The position numbers and the translations under genes were made by a program. Under the pieces are notes generated by a model. That model was not told where the DNA came from and did no database searches. It was given only the letters and a program-made list of their open reading frames with translations. DNA of 25,316 nt from Candidatus Zipacnadia bacterium (GTDB lineage Bacteria > Armatimonadota > Zipacnadia > Zipacnadales > Zipacnadaceae): assembly GCA_029821415.1 (NCBI GenBank), contig JALGTJ010000001.1:1-25316 (forward strand), read 5' to 3'. Shown here one piece after another: positions 8,531 to 16,931 of the stretch. Each line of letters opens with the position of its first letter. Positions within the stretch are counted from its first letter, which is position 1.

Positions 8531-11500
8531 CTACCTGAGACTCCTCCCATCGCTACTTAAATCAACAACTTCACCGTCTTCGTTTTCCACCTTCACATCA
8601 AGCGCCAGGCTCTGCATCTCACGAACCAGAATCTTGAACGATTCGGGAATGCCTGGCTCCTCAATGTTCTCATTTTTCACGATCGACTCGTATGTCTGGA
8701 CTCGGCCCTCCACGTCATCAGACTTCACAGTCAGCATTTCCTGCAATACATGGGCAGCCCCATATGCCTCCAAAGCCCAGACCTCCATCTCGCCGAAGCG
8801 CTGGCCGCCCATTTGGGCCTTGCCGCCCAGCGGCTGCTGAGTAATCAGCGAATACGGTCCCGTTGAGCGCGCATGGATCTTGTCTTCAGCTAAGTGGTGT
8901 AGCTTGAGGATGTACATCGTGCCGACCGTCACCGGTTGATTGAAGGGCTGGCCGGTGCGCCCATCGTAGAGAACCGACCGCCCCGTTTCCGGATCGAACT
9001 GCACCCGCTGCCAGGCCCGTTCCGTAGCAATATCGGTCAACAACTCAGCCGCCTGCTCCTCAGGGGTTTTTTCCCACTCGTCAGGGTCAACTGCCAGCCA
9101 CTCAGCGAGCGGTGTCAGTTCCTCCTTATCATGCTGTCCCAACTGTCGGCTAATCTCCGACTGTAGCTCCTTGATGCTGTCAGAGTTGAAGTCAGCCAGA
9201 TTGACCATTGGGCCAAATCTATTCAGTTCACGCTGGGCATAGCCAGCCAGCATACTATAGCGCATCTGCTGTTGAACGACCGCCATTCCGGAGCGGATTT
9301 CTTCGGCCGAGTATCCATTAAATACAGGACAGATGAAGTCCGTGCCCATGTGTGTGGCTATATAACCGAGATGTGTTTCAAAAACCTGGCCAATATTCAT
9401 CCGCGACGGCACGCTTAACGGGTTCAAGCACAAGTCAACCGGGGTGCCATCAGCAAGATAAGGCATATCTTCGATCGGCATAATCTTGGAGATAACACCC
9501 TTATTGCCGTGCCGACCAGTTAATTTGTCACCAACCATAACCTTGCGCCGTTGCGCCACAAAGACCTGAACCATCTGATTGACGCCTGGCCTAAGCTGAT
9601 CTGGTGGCAGCTTCTTCAGTCCACCGCCACACCGCGGGCAAGTAAGGCGATCCGGTTTCGTCCCATAGCCGTACTCGGCCTGACACTTCCTGCACTGATA
9701 GCGGTAGCGGGAGAATACCCGCGTGTTGATGACTATCCCCCCTTCCCCGTGGGGGACACGCAAAGACACGTCGCGCATCTCCTCGGCCTTCTTACCAAAG
9801 ATCGCGATGACCAACTTCTCCTCAGCAGTCAATTCCGACTGGCCCTTGGGAGCAACTTTCCCGACGATAATGTCACCACCGCGGATTTCGGCCCCTATTC
9901 GTACCACGCCGTTGTCATCAAGATCCTTCAGCGCATCTTCCCCGACATTGGGAATGTCGGCCGTAATCTCTTCGGAGCCAAGTTTGGTGTCCCGCGCCTC
10001 GCACTCATAACGTTCAATGTGGATCGAAGTCAGCAGATCCTCCTGAACCAGACGTTCACTGACCAATATGGCATCTTCATAGTTGAAGCCCTCAAAAGGC
10101 ATAAAGGCCACTGTCAGATTCCGGCCGAGAGCCAATTCACCACCGGCAGTAGAGGCACCATCAGCAAGAATCTGGCCGGCTTTGACCCGATCGCCGGGCG
10201 AAACAAGCGCATGCTGATTCATACATGTGCCCATATTGGAGCGCATAAACTTGTTAAGGACCAGGCGTTCTTCGGTCCCATCATCGTATTCGACCACTAT
10301 ATGCTCACTAGAAACGGTCTTCACAGTGCCATCGCGGGCAGCAATCAATTGGGCACCCGAGTCATACGCAGCGACCCGCTCGATGCCGGTCTTGACCAGA
10401 GGCGCTTCCGGCTTGACTAGTGGCACAGCCTGTCGTTGCATATTTGAACCAGCCAGAGCCCGCACTGGATCGTCATTTTCCAGGAACGGAATCAGCGCCG
10501 TGGCGACTGAGAAGATCTGGCAGGCAGATACATCCCGATAGTCCACCTGGTCAGCGGGCACCCGAGGGAAACTGCTTCCTCGGCGCACAAGAATCTCGTC
10601 GTTGATAAACCTGCCATCCTCATCAAGCGGCTCAGCACTGGTGGCAATATTGAACTGCTCTTCCTCGGCTGCATCCAGATACTCGATCTGGTCAGTCACG
10701 CGACCGTTCTCCACTCGGTAATACGGAGCCTCAATGAAGCCCATATCATTGACTCTCGCATAGAGGGCCAGATAGCCAATCAACCCTACATTAGGACCTT
10801 CCGGGGTCTGGATTGGACAGATCCGCCCATAATGTGAGTGGTGGACATCGCGCACCTCGAGCTTGGCGCTCTGTTTGGAAAGGCCCCCCGGGCCCAGTGC
10901 CGACAATCGTCGCTTATGGGCAAGCTCGGCCAGAGGATTAATCTGATCCATAAACTGCGAGAGCTGACCACTACCAAAAAAGCTGTTTATCGCCGCTGTG
11001 ATCGGCTTGATGCTAATCACCGAGGCCGGCACCATCTCCTCGGGCTCCTGGCTAGCCATTCGCTCACGGGCTACGCGCTCCATCCGGAAGAATCCGGTGC
11101 GCAATTCATCCTGCAACTGTTCCCCAACAGCCCGCACACGTTTGTTCTGCAAGTGGTCAATGTCATCCACTTCGCCCCTACCTCGCGCCAACCCGACCAT
11201 GTATTCCAGGATCCTCAGCAGATCTTCCCGCGTCAAGTGACGGACGTGCTCATCCACCTGCGAACCTATCTTCTGATTAATCTTGTAACGTCCCACCTTG
11301 CTCAGGTCGTAACGCTTAGGATCAAAGAAATAGGAATAGATAAGCGATTCAGCGCTTTCGATAGTGGCTGGGTCGCCGGGATGCATCTTACGGTATACAT
11401 CCAGCAACCCCTCCTCGGCAGAATGAGTATGGTCATCCTGAAGAGTCTCATGAATTTCGTAAGGCACCGTGAGTACACGAACGCGCTTACGCCCTATTTC

Positions 11501-12349
11501 CCTTAGCCGCTGGGCGACGCTCTCGCTGATGTACTCATACTCACCCACAACAACGTTCCCACCTTTGTCCGTAATCTCGTCAAGTGAGTAATAAGTGTCG
11601 TATGCCTCCAGTCCGGGCATTCCCGTCTCTTCACGCTGCACGAAGCTGTCAAGCAGTTCTTCGACACCGATCATATGAGGTTCGCCAAAGTACTCCAGTA
11701 TTTCAGCGTCAGACCCGGTGCGGGGAAGCCTGGAGTCTTCCGGATTTTCAAACCAGTCCAGTGCCCGTAGCAGCGTAGTCGCAGCAAACTTACGGGTCTG
11801 TCCAGTCTTGACACTTATTGAGCCGTTACTGGCCTGGCTGATCTCTACCCAAGCTCCTTGGGCAGGGATTATCTGAGCTGAATAGAGAACCTTGCCCGCG
11901 GAATCAATATCGTCCCGAAAATAGACCGCCGGCGAACGAGACAACTGGCTAATCACAACTCGCTCAGCACCATTGATCAGGAAAGTGCCGCCCGCGGTCA
12001 TTTTGGGAAGTTCGCCCATGTATAGCTCAGTTTCTTTGATCTCCCCGGTCTCCCGATTGACCAAGCGTACCTGAGCATAGATGGGCTGCTCGAAAGTGGC
12101 ATCAGTCTCCCGGCACTCGTACAAGCTACGGGCAGGCTCCCCCACACGGTAGCCTACAAATTCCAGGGCCAATACACCTGTATAATCTTCGATGGGACTA
12201 AAATTAGCGAATAACTCGCGTAGCCCTTCATCTATGAACCATTGATACGAGTCCGTCTGGATTGAGATCAAATTGGGCAGCAGATTCATGTCAGCCGGAT
12301 TCTGCTGCCGGGGTTTGAGTTTGAGCATTGTTAATCGCTCTGTGCCCAT
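8531..12349 (-). CDS. rpoB: DNA-directed RNA polymerase subunit beta
   Basis: Beta forms half of the RNA polymerase active-site cleft and holds the rifamycin pocket. The 1272-residue product contains the rifampicin region (GSGQLSQFMDQINPL, HKRRLSALGPGGL), RDVHHSHYGRICPIQTPEG, the NRHGNKG-like motif GRHGNKGVISK and the C-terminal GGQRFGEMEVWALEAYGA that contacts beta'. Differences from common sequences include I in DQINPL and Q in PIQTPEG, where E is usual. An inserted four-cysteine ribbon (Cys886, 889, 904, 907) sits between VFSR and LRPGVNQ. I chose ATG 12349 because AAGGAG lies 12 bases upstream; ATG 12328 (MLKLK) and an upstream GTG at 12433 are alternatives, the latter adding 28 unconserved residues. 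It is the first gene of the rpoBC operon. Confidence 0.97.
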   Translation of the reverse strand: MGTERLTMLKLKPRQQNPADMNLLPNLISIQTDSYQWFIDEGLRELFANFSPIEDYTGVLALEFVGYRVGEPARSLYECRETDATFEQPIYAQVRLVNRETGEIKETELYMGELPKMTAGGTFLINGAERVVISQLSRSPAVYFRDDIDSAGKVLYSAQIIPAQGAWVEISQASNGSISVKTGQTRKFAATTLLRALDWFENPEDSRLPRTGSDAEILEYFGEPHMIGVEELLDSFVQREETGMPGLEAYDTYYSLDEITDKGGNVVVGEYEYISESVAQRLREIGRKRVRVLTVPYEIHETLQDDHTHSAEEGLLDVYRKMHPGDPATIESAESLIYSYFFDPKRYDLSKVGRYKINQKIGSQVDEHVRHLTREDLLRILEYMVGLARGRGEVDDIDHLQNKRVRAVGEQLQDELRTGFFRMERVARERMASQEPEEMVPASVISIKPITAAINSFFGSGQLSQFMDQINPLAELAHKRRLSALGPGGLSKQSAKLEVRDVHHSHYGRICPIQTPEGPNVGLIGYLALYARVNDMGFIEAPYYRVENGRVTDQIEYLDAAEEEQFNIATSAEPLDEDGRFINDEILVRRGSSFPRVPADQVDYRDVSACQIFSVATALIPFLENDDPVRALAGSNMQRQAVPLVKPEAPLVKTGIERVAAYDSGAQLIAARDGTVKTVSSEHIVVEYDDGTEERLVLNKFMRSNMGTCMNQHALVSPGDRVKAGQILADGASTAGGELALGRNLTVAFMPFEGFNYEDAILVSERLVQEDLLTSIHIERYECEARDTKLGSEEITADIPNVGEDALKDLDDNGVVRIGAEIRGGDIIVGKVAPKGQSELTAEEKLVIAIFGKKAEEMRDVSLRVPHGEGGIVINTRVFSRYRYQCRKCQAEYGYGTKPDRLTCPRCGGGLKKLPPDQLRPGVNQMVQVFVAQRRKVMVGDKLTGRHGNKGVISKIMPIEDMPYLADGTPVDLCLNPLSVPSRMNIGQVFETHLGYIATHMGTDFICPVFNGYSAEEIRSGMAVVQQQMRYSMLAGYAQRELNRFGPMVNLADFNSDSIKELQSEISRQLGQHDKEELTPLAEWLAVDPDEWEKTPEEQAAELLTDIATERAWQRVQFDPETGRSVLYDGRTGQPFNQPVTVGTMYILKLHHLAEDKIHARSTGPYSLITQQPLGGKAQMGGQRFGEMEVWALEAYGAAHVLQEMLTVKSDDVEGRVQTYESIVKNENIEEPGIPESFKILVREMQSLALDVKVENEDGEVVDLSSDGRSLR

Positions 12350-12381
12350 TGTATTAGCAAGCTCCTTGTTGCCACAGTGCA

Positions 12382-12402
12382 ATACAGCACATAGGGCTGT
12401 AT
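12382..12402 (-). promoter_or_regulatory. Hairpin just upstream of the rpoB ribosome-binding site
   Basis: ATACAGC and GCTGTAT form a perfect seven-base-pair stem with a seven-base loop in the 5' leader. It stands about 15 bases before the AAGGAG of rpoB. No T tract follows, so it is not a terminator. A role in translation or transcript stability is possible but not shown. Confidence 0.45.
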
Positions 12403-12571
12403 CACGATTACGATGACACGCTAAACGGCCCACGCAACCCCGCGTAATGTTTTAGGGGATGTATTGAAGTATAAGGCTAGGGTCGTGCAGTCAGAAGTAT
12501 ACCCCACGCCACATCAACGTAATTAGGTAACAGGTATGTGCTCGAAGGCCCGCTGGTCATGCAAGTAATTT

Positions 12572-12600
12572 ATTATAGCACTCCGGCGCAGGCTTGTCAA
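12572..12600 (-). promoter_or_regulatory. Sigma-70 type promoter of rpoBC
   Basis: On the minus strand TTGACA (12600-12595), a 17-base spacer and TATAAT (12577-12572) match consensus at every position. The -10 is preceded by TGC, an extended -10. The expected start near 12565 leaves a leader of about 215 nt before rpoB. Confidence 0.85.
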
Positions 12601-12804
12601 GGCCCCTTTCCACTTCTGCCTGCCAGCATGCGCGTCACCTTGAACCAATACCATACAACAATGCCCCTTACTCGTGCACCTACGTCGTCACTTGTTTCGG
12701 TCCATCAGGCCCAGCCCCCAGCTTTGCTCAGCCTTAACTTTGACAGGACTTCCTCACACGCTATCTGGTTCTTCATCAGAGGAAACCACCCCTACGGCAC
12801 AGAC

Positions 12805-12832
12805 TTGACAGCGTGCGACAAATCGTGATAAG
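12805..12832 (+). promoter_or_regulatory. Probable promoter of the Wzz/BY-kinase gene
   Basis: TTGACA at 12805-12810 is followed after 16 bases by GATAAG (12827-12832), which matches the -10 consensus at four of six positions. The start would be near 12839, some 60 bases before the gene. The -35 is perfect, the -10 only fair. Confidence 0.5.
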
Positions 12833-12897
12833 CTACCCAAGTGCGCATAGAGGCAGTCAGGTGAAACTCTGCAGCACAGCACCACAGGTGAAAATAG

Positions 12898-15120
12898 TTG
12901 GAAACCACTCGGCCACCAAACACCTTTGAGGCACAGGACTATCTGCGGATTGTCCGGAAGAATAGATGGTTCATCTTCGTGATAGCTCTGGTAACGGCGG
13001 TAAGTGGCGGCATTTACGCTAAACTTTACCCCAAGCGCTATAGAGCCACCGCTTGGGTGGTGGTCTACACCCAACCGGAGACTTTTTTTTGGGGACCCGG
13101 GCAGCAAAACCAGGCACAACGAAGCCGACAGATGTCATTGGACACCCAAGCAGCTCTGGCCCAGAGCAACGAAGTGGCGCAACTGGCTGCTGATCGCTTA
13201 GAATCGCGCACGGCTGGTCAGATCATTGCTAGCGCCTCCGAAATCGCCAACAGCATCACGGCCCGCCCCTTTCCTCCGGACCGCATACGCATTGAGGCCG
13301 TCCATGAGGATGAGCTTAACGCTGTCGCTTTCGTCAATGCCGTAGCCGATAGCTTTGTGGAACTAAGCGCCGAGTACTGGCGTGCCGAAGATTCCTCTGC
13401 AGTCCAGTTCCTCGAGAAGCAGTTGGAAAAAACTCAGAGCGAACTGCAGAAGGCCCAGGAAGCCAAGCAGATCAAGCAGAAGCAGTGGGGCATTGTCAGT
13501 CCCGATGCTGGTCAGACGGCTGCCAGTATGTTGCGCACCTACGAGTCCAGCCTGGACCAAGCTCAAGCCGACTTAGCCGCGACTGAGTCAGCTACCAGGG
13601 AACTGGAACGACAACTGGCTGAACTGCGCAGCTCACCCATCTCGGAACAGCCAGTGACCAATCCGTATCGCAGCAGTCTACAAGCACAGTTGGAAACCGC
13701 CCGCCTCACTCTCGCACAGCTACAAGCTCGTTATACCCGCGATCACCCTGCCATCCAGCAGGCAAAACTGCAGATCGAAGAACTCAGTAAGCAGATTGCC
13801 AACGAACCACAATTCATCCGGCAGAAGCAGGTTGTCAGCCAGGCCCGCCTGGACGAACTATCTCAGCAACTGGAGACTAACAGAATGCGGGCAGCCAGCC
13901 TGCGCGCTCGCATCAGCGTTCTGCAGAATCTCATTAGCCAGACCCGCAGCAAAGCGATGAACCTGGCGGAGAAGGAAAGCATCCTCCAGCAAGATGAGTA
14001 CGAAGTCGGGCTCCATGAACAGACTTACGAAGCCCTGCTTCAGCAGCTACGCGACCGCCGATTGCAAAAAGCAGCTAAGCCGGGCACAGCAGACGTGTTG
14101 GATCGGGCGATAGAGGGAACTCCGATGGAGGTGAACGTATTTCGCAGCATCTTATTCACTGGGATGATAGGGCTGGTTGCTGGGATAGCTCTCGCGCTGT
14201 TGAAGGAGGTGCTTGATACTGCCATTTACACCCCTGATGACATCTCGCAGTACACCGAAGTGGACTTCCTTGGGGTCATCCCGCTGTCCGAGACCGAAAC
14301 AACCGGCCTACTAACAATTGAGGCCCCACGCAGTCCCCCAGCCGAGGCCTACCGCACCCTGCGTTCGAATATTAATTTTGCTACCCTGGATAATCCAGTA
14401 CGAACTTTTCTGGTGACCAGCGCAGGCAGCGGTGAGGGCAAGAGTAGGGTACTGGCTAACCTGGGCGTGGTCTTCGCTCAAGCAGGACAGTCGGTCATCC
14501 TCGTTGACGGCGACTTACGTCGCCCCAGCCTCCACCGGCTATTCGATCTGGATAGCACACCGGGCCTGACCAGTGTGCTGCTGGGAGAAATCACCGTAGA
14601 AGATGCTCTTCAGCGGACTCAGATAGAGAAACTGCGTGTGATGACCAGCGGCCCGTTGCCGCCCAATCCCACCGAATTGCTGGATTCGCGTCGTATGGAC
14701 GACTTTATCGCCGAGGTCGCGGGCCACGCCGACATAATCTTGTTCGACTCCCCGCCCAGCATTATGCTGGCCGACTCCATGGTGCTATCTGCTAAGTTGG
14801 ACACTACCATCCTCGTAGCTGAGTCAGGGCTGGTCACCCGGGATGCGTTCAATGAAACCATCCGGCTAATTAATCGAGCACGTGGTAACATATTGGGGGC
14901 AGTACTCAACAAGATGGATATAAGTCGGAGTGGCTATCACTACTACTATTATTACTATTACTACTATGAACAAGCCGACCAGCAACCGGACGAGAAAGCG
15001 TCCAACATGCATAGCAATACCGACCGTGTACCAGCACTTCCGATGATCAAGTCACCACAGCCGGACGACTCGGAGCACCCCAGTGAAACAGATACTAATG
15101 CGGGCAACTCGCCTCACTGA
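12898..15120 (+). CDS. Wzz-type chain-length determinant fused to a bacterial tyrosine kinase (BY-kinase)
   Basis: The 740-residue inner-membrane protein joins a Wzz/polysaccharide co-polymerase part to a cytoplasmic BY-kinase, the architecture of Wzc-like proteins that control the length and export of exopolysaccharide or capsule. TM1 is at about residues 24-42. A long coiled coil spans about 150-390 in the external loop, and TM2 is near 415-437. The kinase has Walker A SAGSGEGKS (508-516, Lys515), Walker A' VILVDGDLRRP (Asp537, Asp539) and Walker B IILFDSPP (Asp617). The C-terminal tyrosine cluster, normally a set of spaced tyrosines that are autophosphorylated, is here Tyr680 followed by an unbroken run of nine (682-690). 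The start is TTG at 12898, with AGGTGA six bases upstream and an in-frame TAG directly before it. No glycosyltransferase, Wza or phosphatase gene is nearby, so the gene stands alone and its polysaccharide is unknown. Confidence 0.92.
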   Translation: METTRPPNTFEAQDYLRIVRKNRWFIFVIALVTAVSGGIYAKLYPKRYRATAWVVVYTQPETFFWGPGQQNQAQRSRQMSLDTQAALAQSNEVAQLAADRLESRTAGQIIASASEIANSITARPFPPDRIRIEAVHEDELNAVAFVNAVADSFVELSAEYWRAEDSSAVQFLEKQLEKTQSELQKAQEAKQIKQKQWGIVSPDAGQTAASMLRTYESSLDQAQADLAATESATRELERQLAELRSSPISEQPVTNPYRSSLQAQLETARLTLAQLQARYTRDHPAIQQAKLQIEELSKQIANEPQFIRQKQVVSQARLDELSQQLETNRMRAASLRARISVLQNLISQTRSKAMNLAEKESILQQDEYEVGLHEQTYEALLQQLRDRRLQKAAKPGTADVLDRAIEGTPMEVNVFRSILFTGMIGLVAGIALALLKEVLDTAIYTPDDISQYTEVDFLGVIPLSETETTGLLTIEAPRSPPAEAYRTLRSNINFATLDNPVRTFLVTSAGSGEGKSRVLANLGVVFAQAGQSVILVDGDLRRPSLHRLFDLDSTPGLTSVLLGEITVEDALQRTQIEKLRVMTSGPLPPNPTELLDSRRMDDFIAEVAGHADIILFDSPPSIMLADSMVLSAKLDTTILVAESGLVTRDAFNETIRLINRARGNILGAVLNKMDISRSGYHYYYYYYYYYEQADQQPDEKASNMHSNTDRVPALPMIKSPQPDDSEHPSETDTNAGNSPH

Positions 15121-15298
15121 TATCGGGGCGAGAGGCAGAACCGCTTTCCAGTAATACCGGATGCGCCACTATGGGGACGCGACCCAAGCTGACGATAAGG
15201 AACCAGCGCCCCAGGAAAAACGTTCACAATCCACCACACCAACCCCACCTTCCGGGCCTCCGAACACTCGGTAGCTGTCTTCGCACCTACGCTTATTC

Positions 15299-15820
15299 CT
15301 ACGGTTGAATATTCCTGGCTTCGTGGGCCGTAGGAGAATCCTCGGAAGCGTCAGGCAACGAGGGCCCTGAGGTAGAAAACAGACAAGCAACCAGTTCCCC
15401 GACATAGCTCACGGTATTATGCCACGCCTGGTGTCCCCGGCTCAGACTGCGATGAAGCCTTTGTGAGATACTCAGAGATTGGGAGACAGTTGACGGCGAT
15501 GGCTGACAGATTACCAGTCGTTCACCCTTCTTCAGCGCCCCCAGCTCACTGCGCGCAGCCAACTCCTGACCTTCCTCAGTCTCCAAGTAGGCTGCGACAT
15601 CAGCAAGTCGTTTGTTGTTCTGAACCAAACGTTGGTATTGGATACGCAGATACAACAGTTGACTGGAGAGGCTTACGGCACGGCAGACTGGATCGAGGAA
15701 CTGACCGTGGGTACCAACGAACACGGAGACCAGTGCAACCACCAGCAATACTCGTGCCGGTGAACGCAACCGAATACGTCTTAATACGCCGCCCTGAGCC
15801 TGTTGGCGATGCTGTGCCAA
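15299..15820 (-). CDS. FtsB/DivIC-like septum formation initiator protein
   Basis: This 173-residue protein looks like FtsB/DivIC, the small bitopic protein that with FtsL and FtsQ/DivIB activates septal wall synthesis. A basic N-terminus (RRIRLRSPAR) is followed by one membrane segment (about residues 23-36, VLLVVALVSVFVG), a coiled coil (LLYLRIQYQRLVQNNKRL) and the typical ETEEGQELAARSELGALKKGE stretch, here quoted in part. The last 80 or so residues are serine-rich, low in conservation and longer than usual. TTG at 15820 is chosen as start because GGAG lies seven to eight bases upstream; an upstream TTG at 15883 has no ribosome site. It has its own promoter in front of it and converges with the BY-kinase gene across 178 bases in which I see no T-tailed terminator. 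Confidence 0.8.
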   Translation of the reverse strand: MAQHRQQAQGGVLRRIRLRSPARVLLVVALVSVFVGTHGQFLDPVCRAVSLSSQLLYLRIQYQRLVQNNKRLADVAAYLETEEGQELAARSELGALKKGERLVICQPSPSTVSQSLSISQRLHRSLSRGHQAWHNTVSYVGELVACLFSTSGPSLPDASEDSPTAHEARNIQP

Positions 15821-15886
15821 TTTGATGTCTCCGTTGCTACAAGGTAAACTGTGATCTGAGCAGTAATCAGGGCCTATACGCAAAAC

Positions 15887-15915
15887 ATGCTAACTACTTT
15901 GCACTCATATGTCAA
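15887..15915 (-). promoter_or_regulatory. Promoter of the ftsB-like gene
   Basis: On the minus strand TTGACA (15915-15910) is separated by 17 bases from TAGCAT (15892-15887), which matches four of six -10 positions. The start near 15880 gives a 60-base leader. It lies just after the isomerase gene, so the division gene can be expressed apart from the metabolic genes. Confidence 0.6.
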
Positions 15916-15916
15916 G

Positions 15917-15940
15917 ACCGCTCCAACGGCCAGTAGCGGT
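15917..15940 (-). repeat. Inverted repeat between the isomerase gene and the ftsB promoter
   Basis: ACCGCT and AGCGGT form a six-base-pair stem with a 12-base loop, directly upstream of the -35 box. There is no T tract, so termination would be weak. It could be an operator-like site or a transcript-end hairpin of the isomerase gene. Confidence 0.35.
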
Positions 15941-15954
15941 TTCACCCATTCCTG

Positions 15955-16839
15955 TTAAAGTCTAACGCCGAGTTCAGCTATGATATTATTGATCTTCTCC
16001 AGACAGATGCGGCTGGCCGCCTCGGCACCAGCCGAAAAGGCGGCGCCACCCGGCTGGTTGAGCAGAGCGGAGTCCAACTCAGTATCGGGCCGCCAGTGCG
16101 TCTCCAACGAACAAGCCCCCGCATAATCCATATCCAGAAGGGCCTGGAATTGGCCTGGGTAGTCAATGTAGCCGCCGTCGCCGACGGGTACACATCGCGC
16201 ACCCTCTGGGGCATCGGGATCCTTAACTGCGTCCTTGATGTGGACATGGATGACCCACGGCTTCATCCGCTGCCAAGCATCGGGGAAGGGCACCTCGCCT
16301 TCCTCAGCAAAGACCTCATTGGCCGGATCCCAGATGGCTCGCAGTCGCGGATGATTGATGGCCTCATAAAGCTGCACGGCTTCGCGGGCCGTAGCGATGT
16401 GGGTGGAGGCCTCATTCTCAATACCCAGATAGACATCTTCCTGTTCGCATATCTCCAGAGGCTCCTCAAAAGAGTCGATAAGCTGCTGCCAGACGCTGCT
16501 AGCCGGGCCGGTCTTCCAGAAGGTAAATCCGCGGATGATCTGGCAGTCCCACATATGAGCCATCTCGCAGAAGCGCCTCAGATACTGCAGATGAGTGTCG
16601 TACTGCTGCTCATCGCCAATGTCACACTTGAGAAAGGGCGCGGCAATGCAACAGATTTTCATACCAGCGCCATCAGCAATCTGCTTAATCCGGCGGCATT
16701 CGTCATCAGTCAGTTCCTGAGGCGGTTTATCCCACACTGAGCGGGGCTCCACGGCAGTGACGCCGTACTCAGCAGCAACTTCCACAACCCGCTCAAAGTC
16801 CTGCGAGATCTCATCGGTGATTACACTCAACTCAAACAT
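15955..16839 (-). CDS. Sugar phosphate isomerase/epimerase-like TIM-barrel protein
   Basis: This 294-residue protein belongs to the xylose isomerase-like / AP endonuclease 2 TIM-barrel superfamily (hydroxypyruvate isomerase, sugar epimerase type). Members use a divalent metal to interconvert sugars or their phosphates. Candidate metal ligands are seen at the ends of the strands: Glu in LGIENE (141 or 143), Asp171 in IWDPAN, His200 in IHVHIKD and Glu246 in SLETHWRP. The N-terminus SVITDEISQDFERVVEVA is typical. The substrate cannot be told from sequence. The ATG start has GGAGATAG directly upstream. It follows the phosphotransacylase gene by 92 bases and ends just before the ftsB promoter. No other sugar genes are near to suggest a pathway. 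Confidence 0.85.
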   Translation of the reverse strand: MFELSVITDEISQDFERVVEVAAEYGVTAVEPRSVWDKPPQELTDDECRRIKQIADGAGMKICCIAAPFLKCDIGDEQQYDTHLQYLRRFCEMAHMWDCQIIRGFTFWKTGPASSVWQQLIDSFEEPLEICEQEDVYLGIENEASTHIATAREAVQLYEAINHPRLRAIWDPANEVFAEEGEVPFPDAWQRMKPWVIHVHIKDAVKDPDAPEGARCVPVGDGGYIDYPGQFQALLDMDYAGACSLETHWRPDTELDSALLNQPGGAAFSAGAEAASRICLEKINNIIAELGVRL

Positions 16840-16931
16840 CTATCTCCACCACCAAGTTGGTTGGAATTATCTGCGCTCTTACGCTTCGCCAGCCTCAGAG
16901 GATATTCCTCCGATGCCCCAGCGAGATGGAC

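Larger units (their letters stand above)
12350..12897. other. Divergent intergenic region between rpoB and the BY-kinase gene
   Basis: These 548 bases hold no recognisable gene. On the minus strand there is a consensus promoter for rpoB at about 12600-12572 and then a leader of about 215 nt containing a small hairpin. On the plus strand there is a promoter-like pair at 12805-12832 for the BY-kinase gene. A weaker TTGACA at 12740-12745 has a poor -10. No ribosomal leader element, tRNA or small gene could be supported in the rest. Confidence 0.7.

Noticed and set aside
9551..10420. Long plus-strand open frame of 289 codons
   Set aside because: It lies wholly opposite rpoB, has no recognisable motif or ribosome site, and arises from codon bias of the real gene.
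10838..11506. Plus-strand open frame of 222 codons
   Set aside because: It is antisense to rpoB, with no independent evidence.
12350..12433. Upstream extension of rpoB from a GTG at 12433
   Set aside because: The 28 added residues (rich in Cys, His and Arg) are unlike RpoB N-termini, and AAGGAG fits the ATG at 12349 better.
12740..12767. Extra plus-strand promoter TTGACA with TATCTG
   Set aside because: The spacer is 16 and the -10 matches only three positions; the pair at 12805-12832 is better placed.
15108..15131. Terminator hairpin (CTCGCC/GGCGAG) at the end of the BY-kinase gene
   Set aside because: It has a short stem, a large loop and no T tract on either strand.
16096..16740. Plus-strand open frame of 214 codons
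   Set aside because: It is antisense to the TIM-barrel isomerase gene, whose product has clear family motifs; the opposite frame has none.
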